NCBI GenBank assembly: GCA_951799445.1
Contig: OX637287.1
Coordinates: forward strand, 35,544,224-35,608,223
Direction: 5' to 3'
Length of the DNA: 64,000 bases
Source of the DNA: Pseudisothecium myosuroides
Taxonomy: Eukaryota; Streptophyta; Bryopsida; Hypnales; Lembophyllaceae
A program made the translations under genes and the position numbers. The notes under the pieces were generated by a model. The model searched no databases. It saw only the letters and a program-made list of their open reading frames with translations, and was not told where the DNA came from. Position 1 is the stretch's first letter, and each line of letters begins with the position of its first letter. Below, one piece after another: positions 43,632 to 55,724 of this stretch.

Positions 43632-45308
43632 CATGGCTGATGGACACCTCCCATATGTCAAGTTGTCTCTATATGTGAGATTATTTAGAAGCCTTGTTGT
43701 CCCTTAAGAGGATTGTGTGCATTTCTGCCCAGCATATTTTTGATTTGTTTTGTCAATAGCTTACCCTTCTCCATTGTTAGATGCAAATTGACAAAACATG
43801 AAATTTCAATCATTGAAGGAAATAGTGTTGGGGGCTAGAAATTTTTTTTAAAACTGAAACAACAATTCAAATCACATAAGGTAGCAACACCCATAAGCGT
43901 GAGTGTACCCTAGCACCAATTGTAGAATTCCCTTAAAGTGCTCCCAAAAGTTCCTTGAAACCGTGTCCATGCTTAATTGTGATTGGTGGACTTTGATCAT
44001 TAGATGTTTTTCAGCCCCTTTGGAGGGTTGTGAGTTCCCCAGAGTTCCCAGCCTGTAAAATGGTCCGGAACTGCACTGACGTGGCCGAGAGACTGCCACG
44101 TCAGTTTCCGGGGGAAAAAAAAACTTTGTTTTTCATTTTAAGAATTTTCATTTTCATTTTCATTTTTTTTAAAATCTGGCAACGGCGTTCTTTAAGGCCT
44201 GGGGGAACAAAGCCGGAAACAGGCTTGAAACGGCCCTCCCAACCCCCTGAATCTCATCTAATGTTTTTTAAATTTTGGTGCTAGAATCGAAGCAAATTTA
44301 TTAGAGTGCCGTATAGGGTTCCCTAGGAAGTTCAACTTTGAAAAATTGTAAGTGGTTCATTTTCTATTTATTAGATATGCATAGCATGTATTGATTACAG
44401 TAGAATTTAAACAGGGAAATCAATTTTATCTTAAACTCAAATGTTGATTGGGATGCAATTGATGAGTGCACTTCTGGAGATGCTTTAATCTTTGAGGTCA
44501 CTATTGTCTTCATGGCAGAGGGATGGTTGGTTTCAACACCAAAAAATTCAGCAGTTCAGATTTTCAGAGGCCGCATATTCGGTCATTGACAAAATCCTCT
44601 ACCCCATACTGTACTAATTAATAAGAAAAAGAGTGGGCCTTTAGCTAACCAAAATATCATCTAAGATGTGCATGCACACCCATAATCAACAGTGACTAAA
44701 ATGTGACACCTACATTTGGACCAAACAGCACCACTTTTTTCTAGATATTAATCTTGAAACGACGATAAGGATGTTTCTGTTCCTGGGGATGATTTCAGTA
44801 TGTAGGGGTTGCAGGATGGAAAAAATTGTTCTTCAATTCAAATTTTTGTAAGGGAATTGCTTGAGTGCATTTTTAAGTGAATAATGTTCAATAGTGCCTC
44901 ATTATTGTATTATTAATTTTTCAAAAGAAGAAGATGCTTAATCCACAGATCATCCTTACAATGTATTTTGGCCACTTCCTGCTGAAAAAAATTTATGTGA
45001 ACTTTAGCTATGAAAATGATATTTTTTGTAATTGTGCATGCCCAACTAATGAAAATGAAGTTTATCAAGTTTAGTTTCTATTCCAATTGGAAGATTAGGG
45101 AAATTCTTAAAATATAATATTTTATTGCAATTTGAACTTTGGGCCTATGACCATGGGTTTGTTGATTTTATAATTTTATAATGACACAATAACTTTAGTT
45201 TACAACATGATGTTATATACTATGATAAAAAAAATCTATGGTGAACTTTTCAGATTTTTTTAGTATACTTTGTATTCCGTATTTGATATGGATTTTCTTT
45301 ACTTTTCC
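43632..45308. other. Intergenic, with a small perfect palindrome
   Basis: At 44076-44102, TGACGTGGC, a 9-bp spacer and GCCACGTCA form a perfect inverted repeat in a locally GC-rich patch (44000-44250). The patch shares phrases (AAACGGCCCTCCC) with about 11170 and 49245. The ACGTG cores resemble bZIP-binding sites, but there is no gene beside them. The rest is AT-rich with nothing recognised. Confidence 0.4.
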
Positions 45309-45312
45309 TTAA

Positions 45313-46226
45313 CCCCGATAGGACCAAGGCCTTTTTGCTGCCATAAAACACTCAAAACTGCCATTTCAATAGCAAAGAGTAAAAAAAAATTTGAATTTTT
45401 TTCCACATCTAACCGTAGGATCTTACATCTAACTAAGTTAAAGAATGTGTGGAAAAAATTTCAGAATTTTTGACCGCACGGATTGCAAGATATTTGCGTT
45501 TAAAGTGAAATAAACAAGTTTTTCAGCACATTGCGGGACTAGATTTTTTGACTTTGAACTTTTTTAACTTAAATTTTTTGCACTACAAAGTTTTGAGTTC
45601 TAAATCTTTACAGTGAAGAATTGAGTTGAGAGTCTAGGAAAGAAAATTCAAAAAAACTTAGTTTTCATTCTTAAAAAAATTGTTAATTAGAAGTAGGTAC
45701 GAGATAGAAAGAAAAATCTAAAATATTAATATCTTTTAGATGGAATTAAAATGCACTAATCCCAATGGTGAGATTGTTCTAGCAAGCAAAGTAAATTATG
45801 TGGAATTTTTTTTTGAAAAATTGCAAAAATTGCATTTTGAAATGATTCCTATAAGTTATTTTTTTCAAGAAGATGCTCTAATTGTTTGAAAAACAAGATT
45901 GTCCATGACTTTCTCATAATAAATCCAAATGAAATGAATCAAAGCTTTCCAGATAGACAAAAATAAAATATAATCTATGAGAAAAAATAAATAAATAAAA
46001 AATAAAAAAATTGCAAATTTTGTTTTGCTGCCCCCTCTCCCCTGTTTTGAGCTTATTTGGACATAACTTTTGTTCCCGAGCACCGATTGAAAAAAATATT
46101 ATATTCCCTCAAAGCTTATCAGTTTTTTCTAGTTTGATATTATACATAAATGTTTAACTCAAGATTGGTTGTAGAACTTAAAGTACTTCAAATAGAAACC
46201 TTGAAGGGACAATGGTCCTTTAGGGG
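45313..46226 (+). mobile_element. TTAA-type TIR element, ~914 bp
   Basis: TTAA (45309-45312) is followed by CCCCGATAGGACCAAGGCC. The right end is AATGGTCCTTTAGGGG followed by CTAA, a mutated TTAA. It is collinear with 33779-34711 throughout (CTCAAAACTGCCATTTCAAT, AACCGTAGGATCTTACATCT, CAAAGCTTTCCAGATAG, CATAACTTTTGTTCCCG), except for a local substitution near 46120-46200. Non-coding. Confidence 0.8.
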
Positions 46227-46230
46227 CTAA

Positions 46231-49200
46231 AGAATAAAAAAATTGAAATTCTCACTAAAATAATTTGAAATTTTTATGACTCATAGAAGACAATCATGTG
46301 GTTTCATCTTTAAAGAACTAACTGAATAATTTTCATTCATACAATATATAGCTGCAAAATGGCAACAAACATAATGAAGGATTGGAAGGCTTGAATTTGC
46401 AATCATGGGCCATCTTTTCAACGTTAATTGAAGAATAAAATGAACACGATTAAAATATAAAAGTCCATGAGAATCTAGTGTTTGTTTTTGGTACACCTAA
46501 AAATACTTTGAAAGTTCATAATTTATTCATAATTTATTCATACATTGTCCAAATAATGCATTTTCAAAGTGCATTGAGAATCATCTTTTAGTTGTCAATA
46601 AGATTTAACAAGTGGGTGGCCTTGTTTCATCCTTTAAATCAATTCTTAGATTACCGTGAATTGTCTACATTGTAGATGCATTTTTCCACCAAATTTTTGC
46701 CGAACAATCACATTTTTTGTGCACTTTTTACTAAATCAAAGCTAGTTGGATTAAAGTATGCAATGCCATGATAACCACTCTTTTAGGGACACAATACTTT
46801 TTGGGATGAACTCCCATGTGTAGTAGAATGAGTGTCTTGATTGATGAAAATGTGGTGTTTTTAATGTCACATTTTCTCCACTTGATGGAATTTGTTGTGT
46901 TTGGTGCTCTACGCCAATAAATCTTTTAGCATTCATTTTTTTTGGTTAAATGTCAAAGGCTTCATGCAAATTCAATTGTCAAAGGCATATTCATAATAGA
47001 ATTCGAGCACCACTACCATGGAGGGTTGAACATTAGCATGTGAGCCTAAGATCTTGAGTTCATGAGTTTGGGAACCTAGGCACCTTCCATGATTATAGGA
47101 TATCAATATTATAGGCCCTTGTATTAGAGACACCTTCAATATATGTTTGTAGAATGCCTACTTATACTTAGGCTCAAGGCTCGTAGGCTTGCATTTCTAG
47201 ACTTACATGCTAGCATCATTGGACAAAATGGCTTTACAATGTTATTTCCATGACTTTCACCTACCGTTCTTCATAATCTTAGGAGTTGTGAATTTTAGAT
47301 TAGGGCCGTAATAAATAATTTATGATTAATAATAATAACTTTGCTCAATTTTAATTAGGGACAATTATAGGTGTTCATATCTCAAGGTAAGTATAGAAAT
47401 TCAACATGTTACTAAAATTGTTTCATCTAGATTTGTGACTAAAATGTAAACTACATAAATAAGAAAGCTCAGGATTGATTTTATATACATCCAAAAATAA
47501 TATTGTAAAATTTCATACTTTCAGGCAATATATTCAAAACATAAAACTGATGTGGAATTGGAATGAATTTTCAATTATCAACAAATTTTTAAATGAAATG
47601 TCAGTTTGTTAGTTTACTCAAAAGTCCAAAAAAATAGAATCTTAGAAAAATATTAAACCAAATTGAGTGCTAAAAAATATATATATACAATAAGCCATTT
47701 TTTTTCCAAAAAACCTTGTGTAAAAGTAGAAAATAACAATTATGACTTTAACTTGAGTACTAATCATGAAACTCAAAGTTCAAATCAAGCAAAGCTATTG
47801 ATATTGAATTTCATGCTTTGTTTTGTTCAATTTTTCATTCACTTTCTATTATAAGATGGGCTAGGAAAAATTCCAATAATTTAGAATTATAACTTTGAAA
47901 TTGTGTACTAATGTAAAGAAATTGAAATTGCAAGGTTGCAAATCATTTAATGGGATGAATTTCACTTTGTTTCTTGTGCAACTTTCAAAGTATGATTAAT
48001 CCATAATTAACTTTAATCCTTCGTAATTTTTTTATTTTAATTCCTCTTCAAAATTATTTGATATAAAATAATTGATCCATGTGGATGAAAAAGATATTTA
48101 GGGGGGGGGTATGAAATAATACATATAAGATAACAAAAGAGTAGGTTTGATGCCTCCTTGCCCTTAAAGTAATTAATCAAAAAGAATAGGTTCAACACCA
48201 TATTTTCAATTTATGAAAATTTAACATTTTTTAATTTAATTTATATTGAATCGGCAAGCTACCTTGTCCTTGTGTGCATCATTTCAGATTGTTGTACATA
48301 AAAATTGAAGAAAATTGACATTAATAGAATTTAAAATATCAACAATTTGCCAAACATACAAATGACATTGGTTCTCACAATATTTGAATTTTTTTTGGGA
48401 ACTGAGAGCATGGGATTGCATCAGCTATTGTAGAGAGAGTATAGGTTGCAATATGGATTGTTGTTATATCTTAAAGCCCTTGCATTTGAAATATTTGTTG
48501 AATTAGACAATGCATTTTATTTATATTTCATAGCCCTATAATGTGTTTTCAAATTCAATTTTCTTGTCCAAAGATTGGAGTTTATGATGCACATAATGGA
48601 TCCAACAAATCTCCAAAAAATTAAATTATCATTGTCAATATGAAAATGAAATTCTTTTCTTTCTTGATCACTTTGTGTATTGTGGTAGATGTATTAATTG
48701 GATGAAATTCCTCATGCTAAGACTGTTGTAAACCTTCGTGATTACCGAATCTTCCTGGTTTTTAATTTCATATGGAGAGGTTTGTTGCCTCTAGACAAAG
48801 TCTCTTGGTATTGATTGATCACGTTGTCAGTTACATCTTAGAATTGCTCTACCTCTTTTAGCAATTTGGACAGTTTGTCAAGGATGACCAGCTAAAGCAA
48901 AAAAATTGGTCAAGAATTGTAAATTAACCCTCAAACGATAGACCTAGACCCAAGGGCTGGATTTTCAAAAAATCTTCAAAAAAACTCCTCTAATATTCAA
49001 CTACATGTAAACTTCCTTGTTATCATCTCTTCGTCTTCACAAGATGCATTTAACAATTTAAGTCTTGGATTTTGAATTACAATTTGAACTTGTAGTTTTT
49101 ACTTAGGAGAGTTTGATAAATTCTTTGAATAGGGGCTATGAGGTTGCCCATGGCCTTGAGGAGGATAAAAGCTCATCATTGATTGGTCATTTGAACAAGC

Positions 49201-50280
49201 TACATGATGCCTATTTAAAAAAGATTCTAAAATCCAAGTTGGGACAGGCCCTCCCACCACCTCAAATGTCCTTTCAAAAATTAACTTTGCATTGATTGCA
49301 CATGATGCAAACTTGTTCAGAGCTTTGTAATCAACATACATAGAAAGAAATGCATTATTTTGAAAATGCGCATTATTTTGGAACATGTTAGCATGGAGGA
49401 TATATATGAGGAATTCGAGAACACACAAGTGAGAGGAAATCTGCCTTTATGGTCCAGGGTATTAATTATTCATATTCAAATTAGTGAACTAAGAGTTATT
49501 CTGCCATTTACCACATACATCTCAGAAACGGACAACAACCATTGCCTTGTACCGAGCAGTATTCTGCACAATTCAACTACCAATTCAATTGTGATGTGAA
49601 CTAAATTTTGTATCACTGCCCAATGACCGCACACTGTGCGGTGAAGGGTTGCAAGAAATTTTAAACTAGATTTCAACTTCATTGCCTTTAAATTGCAATA
49701 AAATTTGTAGGAAGAAATTTTTTTAGCATTCTGTTTTTCAAAGGTGAATCGTAACATGACATTTAATAATCATGCTGAATTTCAAAACATGCAAGTCTCT
49801 ATATTGATGTAAGGTAGGCATCCCAAATGCGCCACTGAACTTAAAGCGCCATCTTTAGTGTGTGTACATCTCCAAAATCAGTTATGTACCTCTGTGAAAG
49901 AAATGCTTTTAGAACCAAACTTTGTTCCTTCATAACTTTTGCATACAGTATCCAATTGTTGCATTCTTTGGTGCGTTGGAACCTCCTTTCCCTTGCCAAT
50001 AAGAATATATAAGAATTTGAACAGTCTAATAGTAGTAATTAGGCACAGTAGCAATTAGTGTCGGTTTTAGGATACCTACCTTAGAGAAGGATTTGAATTT
50101 TGTCTGTGCGGTGATTGGCAAGAGTTTACTCTAGGTATGTTTTGAGAGTAGTGCGCTGATACTTCCCGCCTCGCACCATTCGTAGGTGAAATGGAATTCT
50201 CAGTGTCGTGAAAGAAGACGGCGCGTCCATGGTTTTGTTGCGGGCCAGACACCATTTCGAGGGGCGAAGAGGATTGCTTA
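46231..50280. other. Gene-free AT-rich stretch with dispersed repeats
   Basis: No gene is recognised on either strand. 47010-47240 is a copy of the repeat split by the foldback element at 14273 (AGGATATC, CTACTTATA, GTTCAAGGCTC-like and GCTAGCATC words in the same order). 46500-46600 and 49900-50010 carry the CATAATTTATTCATA/CATAACTTTTGCAT-type dispersed repeat. A G-run (nine G) is at 48100. TTAACCCTCAAACG at 48925 looks like a lone TTAA-family left end. Confidence 0.4.
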
Positions 50281-52212
50281 GCCCGTGGATTTTATAGCTT
50301 CCAATTCTGGTGTCACTCAAGGCCTCAAGGGATCCTTGGATTTTAAAAGTCGAACTATCTGCCTTTCATCAACAACAGCTATCTTGCCCGAGGCTACTGA
50401 ACAAGATGATCAGAATCCTAAAACACCGTTGCAAAGTGCGACTTGCACTGCTCAACCTCGACTGGAGAAATCGGGTCTTAGGGTCTTAGGGTTGGTTGGT
50501 GAGGCTGACGCCTTCGGTGTCTCGCCATAATTCCTCCCTGCTGCAGATGATCCTTTCTCTGCAGCATAGTTAAATTTTGAAGCCCTTTGCATATGTTGAG
50601 AGCTCGTGGGTTCTCTTCCTGCTTGGAGGTTTACTCGATTAGGGTTTAGCAATTCGGAGGGAAGCGCGGACAGAATTGGAAGGTGTCTGAATAACTCGAG
50701 GAGAGCGATTCTTGCATGATACTTTGAGTCTAGATTGAAGTCAAGGTTGCATTGGCTATGGATCCTATGGAGCTGCTTTGAGGGAGCTATTCTTTCTGTA
50801 GTTAGGGTTTATCAATTTGGAGCTGAGAGCAGAAACAGCTGAAAGGTAGCTCAAGAACTCGCAGAGATTGATTCATGTATGATGGACTGAGGTTAGAGTG
50901 AAGTTAGATTACGGAACTTGTTGCATATATCGGGCGTTGTTCATGTGAAGCTATTTATGGTGATTTAGTCTCCATAGTTAGGTTTGGCAATTCGGTGGGT
51001 AGAGCAGACGCAGTTGCAACGGGAGGAGCATATTTATAAAGGTTGATCTCATACGATGCTTTGCATCTACATTGAAGTCAATTTTTTGGAAGCTCAGATA
51101 TTGGGGTTGTTCATGTGGAGATGTTGTGGTTTAGGTTCCTTGCTCTTCACGAGTTGCAATTTTCAGTAGAATTTTCAGCAGAATTTTGTGTCTGTGCAAG
51201 TGCCAGTATCTGTTGTGGGGTTCTTGTAAGGGATACTTTCACAGTAATTGAACTTTCCCCTGTCTACGTTCCAGTCAAGTTTTCTGAGGCTGAAGTCACT
51301 TGAAGTTGTTCATGTCGATGTCAAGCTGCTGCAGTTGTTTCTTCCTCCGTGCTTGGTGGCCTGAGAGTTCAGGGTTGAGCAGTGTGGAGAATCGAACAGA
51401 CACAGATGAAAGGGAGCCGTATGCTATATGACAATTTGTTTGACTGGAGCTTAGTATTAAGGCTCCATATGTTGGTGGTGGTTGATGCAGGGAACTAGTG
51501 AGTGTTTTTTTCCCTCAGAATCCTGAAAATTGAGCCATTTTGGAGGGGGTTCCAGAAAGTAGTTTACAGTTAACGGGGAGCGGAAGATCTCAAGAGAGGG
51601 ATTCGTACTTGGAACTTTTGTGTGTGGACTGAATTGAACTTCTAGTCAATAATTTGGAAGCGGCAGACCTTGGAATTATTGGTGCTGAAGGCCGAGAAGG
51701 AGGTATAAAATCAGACAAGCAATTGAACAGACTTGAAGATATTGCCAGTCATACATAATACTTTGTGTCTCTGCTTAAGTCTAGTTTTGAAGCTTGTGTT
51801 GTGTTCATTGGACGTTGCTGATGTTGAGGTTGGGTTGGTGAACCAAACTAGAATTTCTCTTCCTGCCTGGAGGTTTAGCAATTTGAAGAAGAGAACGAAC
51901 TCAGTTGAAGGGAGCAGATTGATACTTATATGCTACTTTTTCAACTTTTACTCAAGGTTTCAGACATTGCATGGATATGGAGGAGGAGCTCTTTTCAACT
52001 GGCTGGGGACATTCACTTGAAAGGGGGCCGAAGAGTTGAGGAGATTCATTCATATGTTTTTTTCTGATTAAGAAGTTAGATATCTATTTGTGGCGTTACT
52101 CTGTTGTTGAAGTGGAACCGGTAGAAGTTTGTACACACCGAGCCACAAGATGTCTGCATTAATGCACCTTTTATTGCATCATAGGCAACAAACGAGAAGC
52201 TATTTGGTGCTT
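50281..52212 (+). repeat. Upstream region of PPR gene, built of degenerate repeats
   Basis: From 50570 to about 51700 a loose theme recurs at intervals of 150-300 bp: TTAGGGTTTA or TTAGCAATT, then GAG.G..G.GC.GA.. and CAGTTGAA-type words, then GATTCATACATGATGCTTTG-like words and GAAGTCAA. This suggests an old tandem array. 51752-52212 is the left member of a direct duplication whose partner is 57186-57655. No convincing ORF is present; transcription as a PPR 5' leader is possible. Confidence 0.5.
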
Positions 52213-53524
52213 GGAGTTGGTGCACGGGTGAGTGAGTGTTGACTTATGACCATACACCTGTTCTACGGAAGTGGTTGGATGACTTGTGACTTGTCTGAAC
52301 CGAACTACCGTGGTCATGTTAGCAACTTATGTTTCCCATACATTTAGGTTCGTCGACAGCAGTATATTTGATCAATACGGTGTTACACTTCTCCCAAACT
52401 GACAGGACGTGAACTTGGTTGGTTGGACGTTAAACATCAAATATTAGTACCGATGACTATCTTATGCCCAAACTGCTACCAATTGAATGTGTTTTTTGAC
52501 ATACTGTCGGGGATTTGTGTGACCAGGATGCCTGTGTGATCACACTCTTGAAGTCTCCAAGGCTTATACACCCATGTTTATTATTTGTCTCAGCCTCCCA
52601 TGGAGGAAGGAACAGCGGATCAATTAGGTGTTCATCGTCATCAGTTTGGAGAAAACCCGATGCTTCAGGTATCTTTAATGTGGCCGCTCTCATGTACAGA
52701 AGTGGGTGCTTTTTGTCGCTCAGAAAGAACATGAATGACATGTTTGAAGTATCTAACAGTTGAATCAGGCAAAGTACAGACAATTGAACAAGATTGGGAG
52801 GAGTATTTTGCGGATCCTTTGCAGTGGTGGGACAACAGATTTTACAAGGTATCACTAGGAATATAGCTAAGGCTACCAATTAGTTGATATTAGATATTTG
52901 TGAAAAGACATTGAGAAGTTATTTATTGCTTGTAAAAGGTCCTTGGCACTTTGGTAAACAAGAAGTGAAATACATTTTGATTGGGTTTTGAATTGAATTG
53001 AAGGCTAATTAGATCACTCCAATGCTTAAGGATATGTGTTCCTTGATTGTTTTTTCATATTAGATTGTGGGTTGTTGGTGTGTATAGATGAATCCCAAAT
53101 CACCAGACTTTCAACACAAGGTGACAATGAAAGCACTCCGGGTAGATGGTTGGTCAACCCCACCATGGGTGACGGCAATGGTCAAATTGGTGACTTTAAG
53201 CAAATTACCTTCTAGTGGTGGTTATCATACCAATGATTCTCTCAAGATTGTACAACCGAATAGGTATTGGCATGAGCATGAGTTGTCTTCCTTTGTGACA
53301 AGAAATTGGTGCAACTGACTTGCTACAAATGATGCTCACACATTGAAGGTGAATGTAATTTGTAATTTGTAATATGTTTTGTTAGGTGTTGCGAGAAGTA
53401 TTGTGCTTTTAAGCGGTATAAAGACTACATACATGCATCCAAGTATTTTTAAATTGATGGAGCAAGATTTTTCACAGTACAAAGTATGAAGGGTTTTCTT
53501 ATGAAGTGTGTATGGATGGGTCAG
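52213..53524 (+). other. Region immediately upstream of PPR coding exon
   Basis: No confirmed gene. A 76-codon ATG frame at 53088-53318 (beginning MNPKSPDFQHKVTMKALRVD) is preceded by an acceptor-like GTGTGTATAG and has coding-like composition, but no family is recognised. A minus-strand frame around 52520-52770 is likewise unrecognised. A 5' exon supplying the PPR start codon and organelle-targeting peptide might lie here. Confidence 0.25.
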
Positions 53525-55724
53525 GTTACCCAAGGGCAATTTTGGGAGGAGAAACACTTTGCCCGCTAGTGCAAAAGTGTCAAAGCAAGCAGTTCAAGTT
53601 AGTGCTGGGAGTACGCGCATGCAAAGCGCAACGACCGCTAGCGAAGCAATTCATCTTTTGAAGAACCGACTACAACAGGGCATTGCAGTAGACTCGTACT
53701 CCTATGTTGAAATTCTGAAGCGGTGCTTGAAGCAGGAAGACCTTACGGCAGTAAAGCAGGTTCATGAGTGCACCATTGAGAGTGGCATGCAGCAGAATAT
53801 ATATGTGGCAACCAGCCTATTGAGTGGATACATCAGATGTGGGAGACTGGAGGATGCATGCAGAGTGTTTGATGAACTTGGGAAGAAGAATGTTATTAGT
53901 TGGAACGCCATGATTGGAGGTTATGCTCAGCACAGTTGTGTGAAAGACGCCATGGAAGTTTTCCATCAAATGCGAAAGGAAGGTATGCAACCTAATGCAA
54001 ATACTTATTTGAGCATCCTGAAAGCCTGTGCGAGCCCATCAGCCTTGAAGTGGGTCGAGGAAGTTCATGCATATATCAGAGAGGGTGGGTTGGAATCAGA
54101 TGTTCGTGTGGGGACTTCGCTTGTTAAAATGTATGCAAAGTGTGGGAACATAGAGGAGGCAAGGAACACTTTTGATAAGTTGTCGAGTCGCAATGTGATT
54201 ACCTGGAATGTGATGATTGGAGCATATGCCGACAGTGGTGATGGTGAGGAAGCATACCGACTTCTTCTGCAAATGAAACGGGAAGGTCTCAAACCAGACG
54301 CCTTTACGTATGCGAGTATCCTGAATGCATGTGCAAGCGCGGGGGCTTTGGAGTGGGTCAGGGAGGTTCATAGCCATGCCCGTGAAGCGGGATTTGAGTC
54401 AGATGTGCGTGTGGGCAACGCGCTGGTGCACATGTATGCAAAGTGTGACAGTATTGATGATGCGCGACTGGCTTTTAACAAGATGGAGGAACGGGACGTG
54501 ATTACTTGGACCGCGATGATTGGAGGACTTGCGCAACATGGCTGTGGGCGTGAGGCATATGAACTGTTTCTTCAAATGCAACAGGAAGGCATTAAACCGA
54601 ATGCAGTCACTTATGCTAGCATTCTGAATCCACGTTCAAGCGCAGGGGCTTTGGAGTGGGTGAAGGAGGTTCATAGGCATGTCCTTGAAGCGGGACTTGA
54701 GTCAGAAATGCGTGTGGGCAACGCGCTGGTGCACATGTATGCAAAGTGTGGCAGTATTGATGATGCACGAGTGGCTTTTGAGAGGATGGAGGATCGTGAT
54801 GTAATCACATGGACCGTGATGATTGGTGGACTTGCAGAGCATGGATGTGGGTATGAAGCCCTGGAAGTCTTTAAAACTATGATTGCAGACGGTGTGAAGC
54901 CCAATGAGATCTCATTCCTTGCAGTGTTGTCAGCTTGTAGTCATTCAGGCCTTGTGGATGAGAGCCGTAGATATTTTTTGGCTATGACACAAGATCATGG
55001 CATCGAACCTAGTGTGGTGCTTTGTAACTGCATGGTGGATGTTCTTGCCCGAGCAGGACACTTGGAGGAAGCAAAGCTCTTGATTGACAACATGCCGGTG
55101 GAACCAAATGCTGCAACTTGGGGAACCTTGCTTGGTGCTTGTAGAACGTACGGTAATGTGGAGTTGGGCAAACTTGCCGCTAATGAGCGTCTCAAGTTGG
55201 AACCGAAGGATGCTTCTACATACGTGTTTCTCTCAAATATCTATGCTGCAGCTGGCAAGTGGGAGGAGGTGTTGTGGGTGCGCACTATGATGCAGGAGAG
55301 AGGTATACGCAAGGAGCCAGGGCGTAGCTGGATTGAAGTTGATAACAAGGTTCATGACTTCGTCGTAGGGGATACTTCTCACTCAGAAGCAAAGGAGATC
55401 TATGCTGAGTTGAGGAGATTGAGTGAGACAATTAAGGCTGAAGGCTACATTCCTGATACCCGGCTAGTGTTGCAGAACATTGATGAGGAGGAGAAAGAAC
55501 TTGCTCTTTGCTCCCATAGCGAGAAGTTGGCTATTGCTTATGGACTCATGCGGACACCTCTTGGACAGTCGATTCGGGTGTTCAAGAACCTTCGAGTGTG
55601 TTCAGACTGCCATAAAGCAACCAAGTTTATCTCAAAGGTGACTGAACGAGATATTGTTGTGAGGGATGCTAACCGCTTTCACCACTTCCAAGATGGTGTG
55701 TGTTCTTGTGGTGATTACTGGTAA
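53525..55724 (+). CDS. PLS-class PPR protein with E and DYW domains
   Basis: A long uninterrupted frame ending at TAG 55724. It is open from 53505, but the first in-frame ATG is at 53619. The 30 or so codons before that read like a targeting peptide (NFGRRNTLPASAKVSKQ), and an acceptor-like GGGTCAG ends at 53524, so a missing 5' exon is suspected. I count 14 PPR motifs (L-S, three P-L-S triplets, P-L2-S2), then E1/E2 and a complete DYW domain with HSE, CSDCH and terminal CSCGDYW. Such proteins bind organellar RNA one motif per base, and the DYW domain is the cytidine deaminase that performs C-to-U editing; the zinc-binding and catalytic residues are all present. It acts in mitochondria or plastids. 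Two adjacent PLS triplets are nearly identical in DNA, and one L motif reads NPRSSAGA instead of NACASAGA. Confidence 0.9.
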
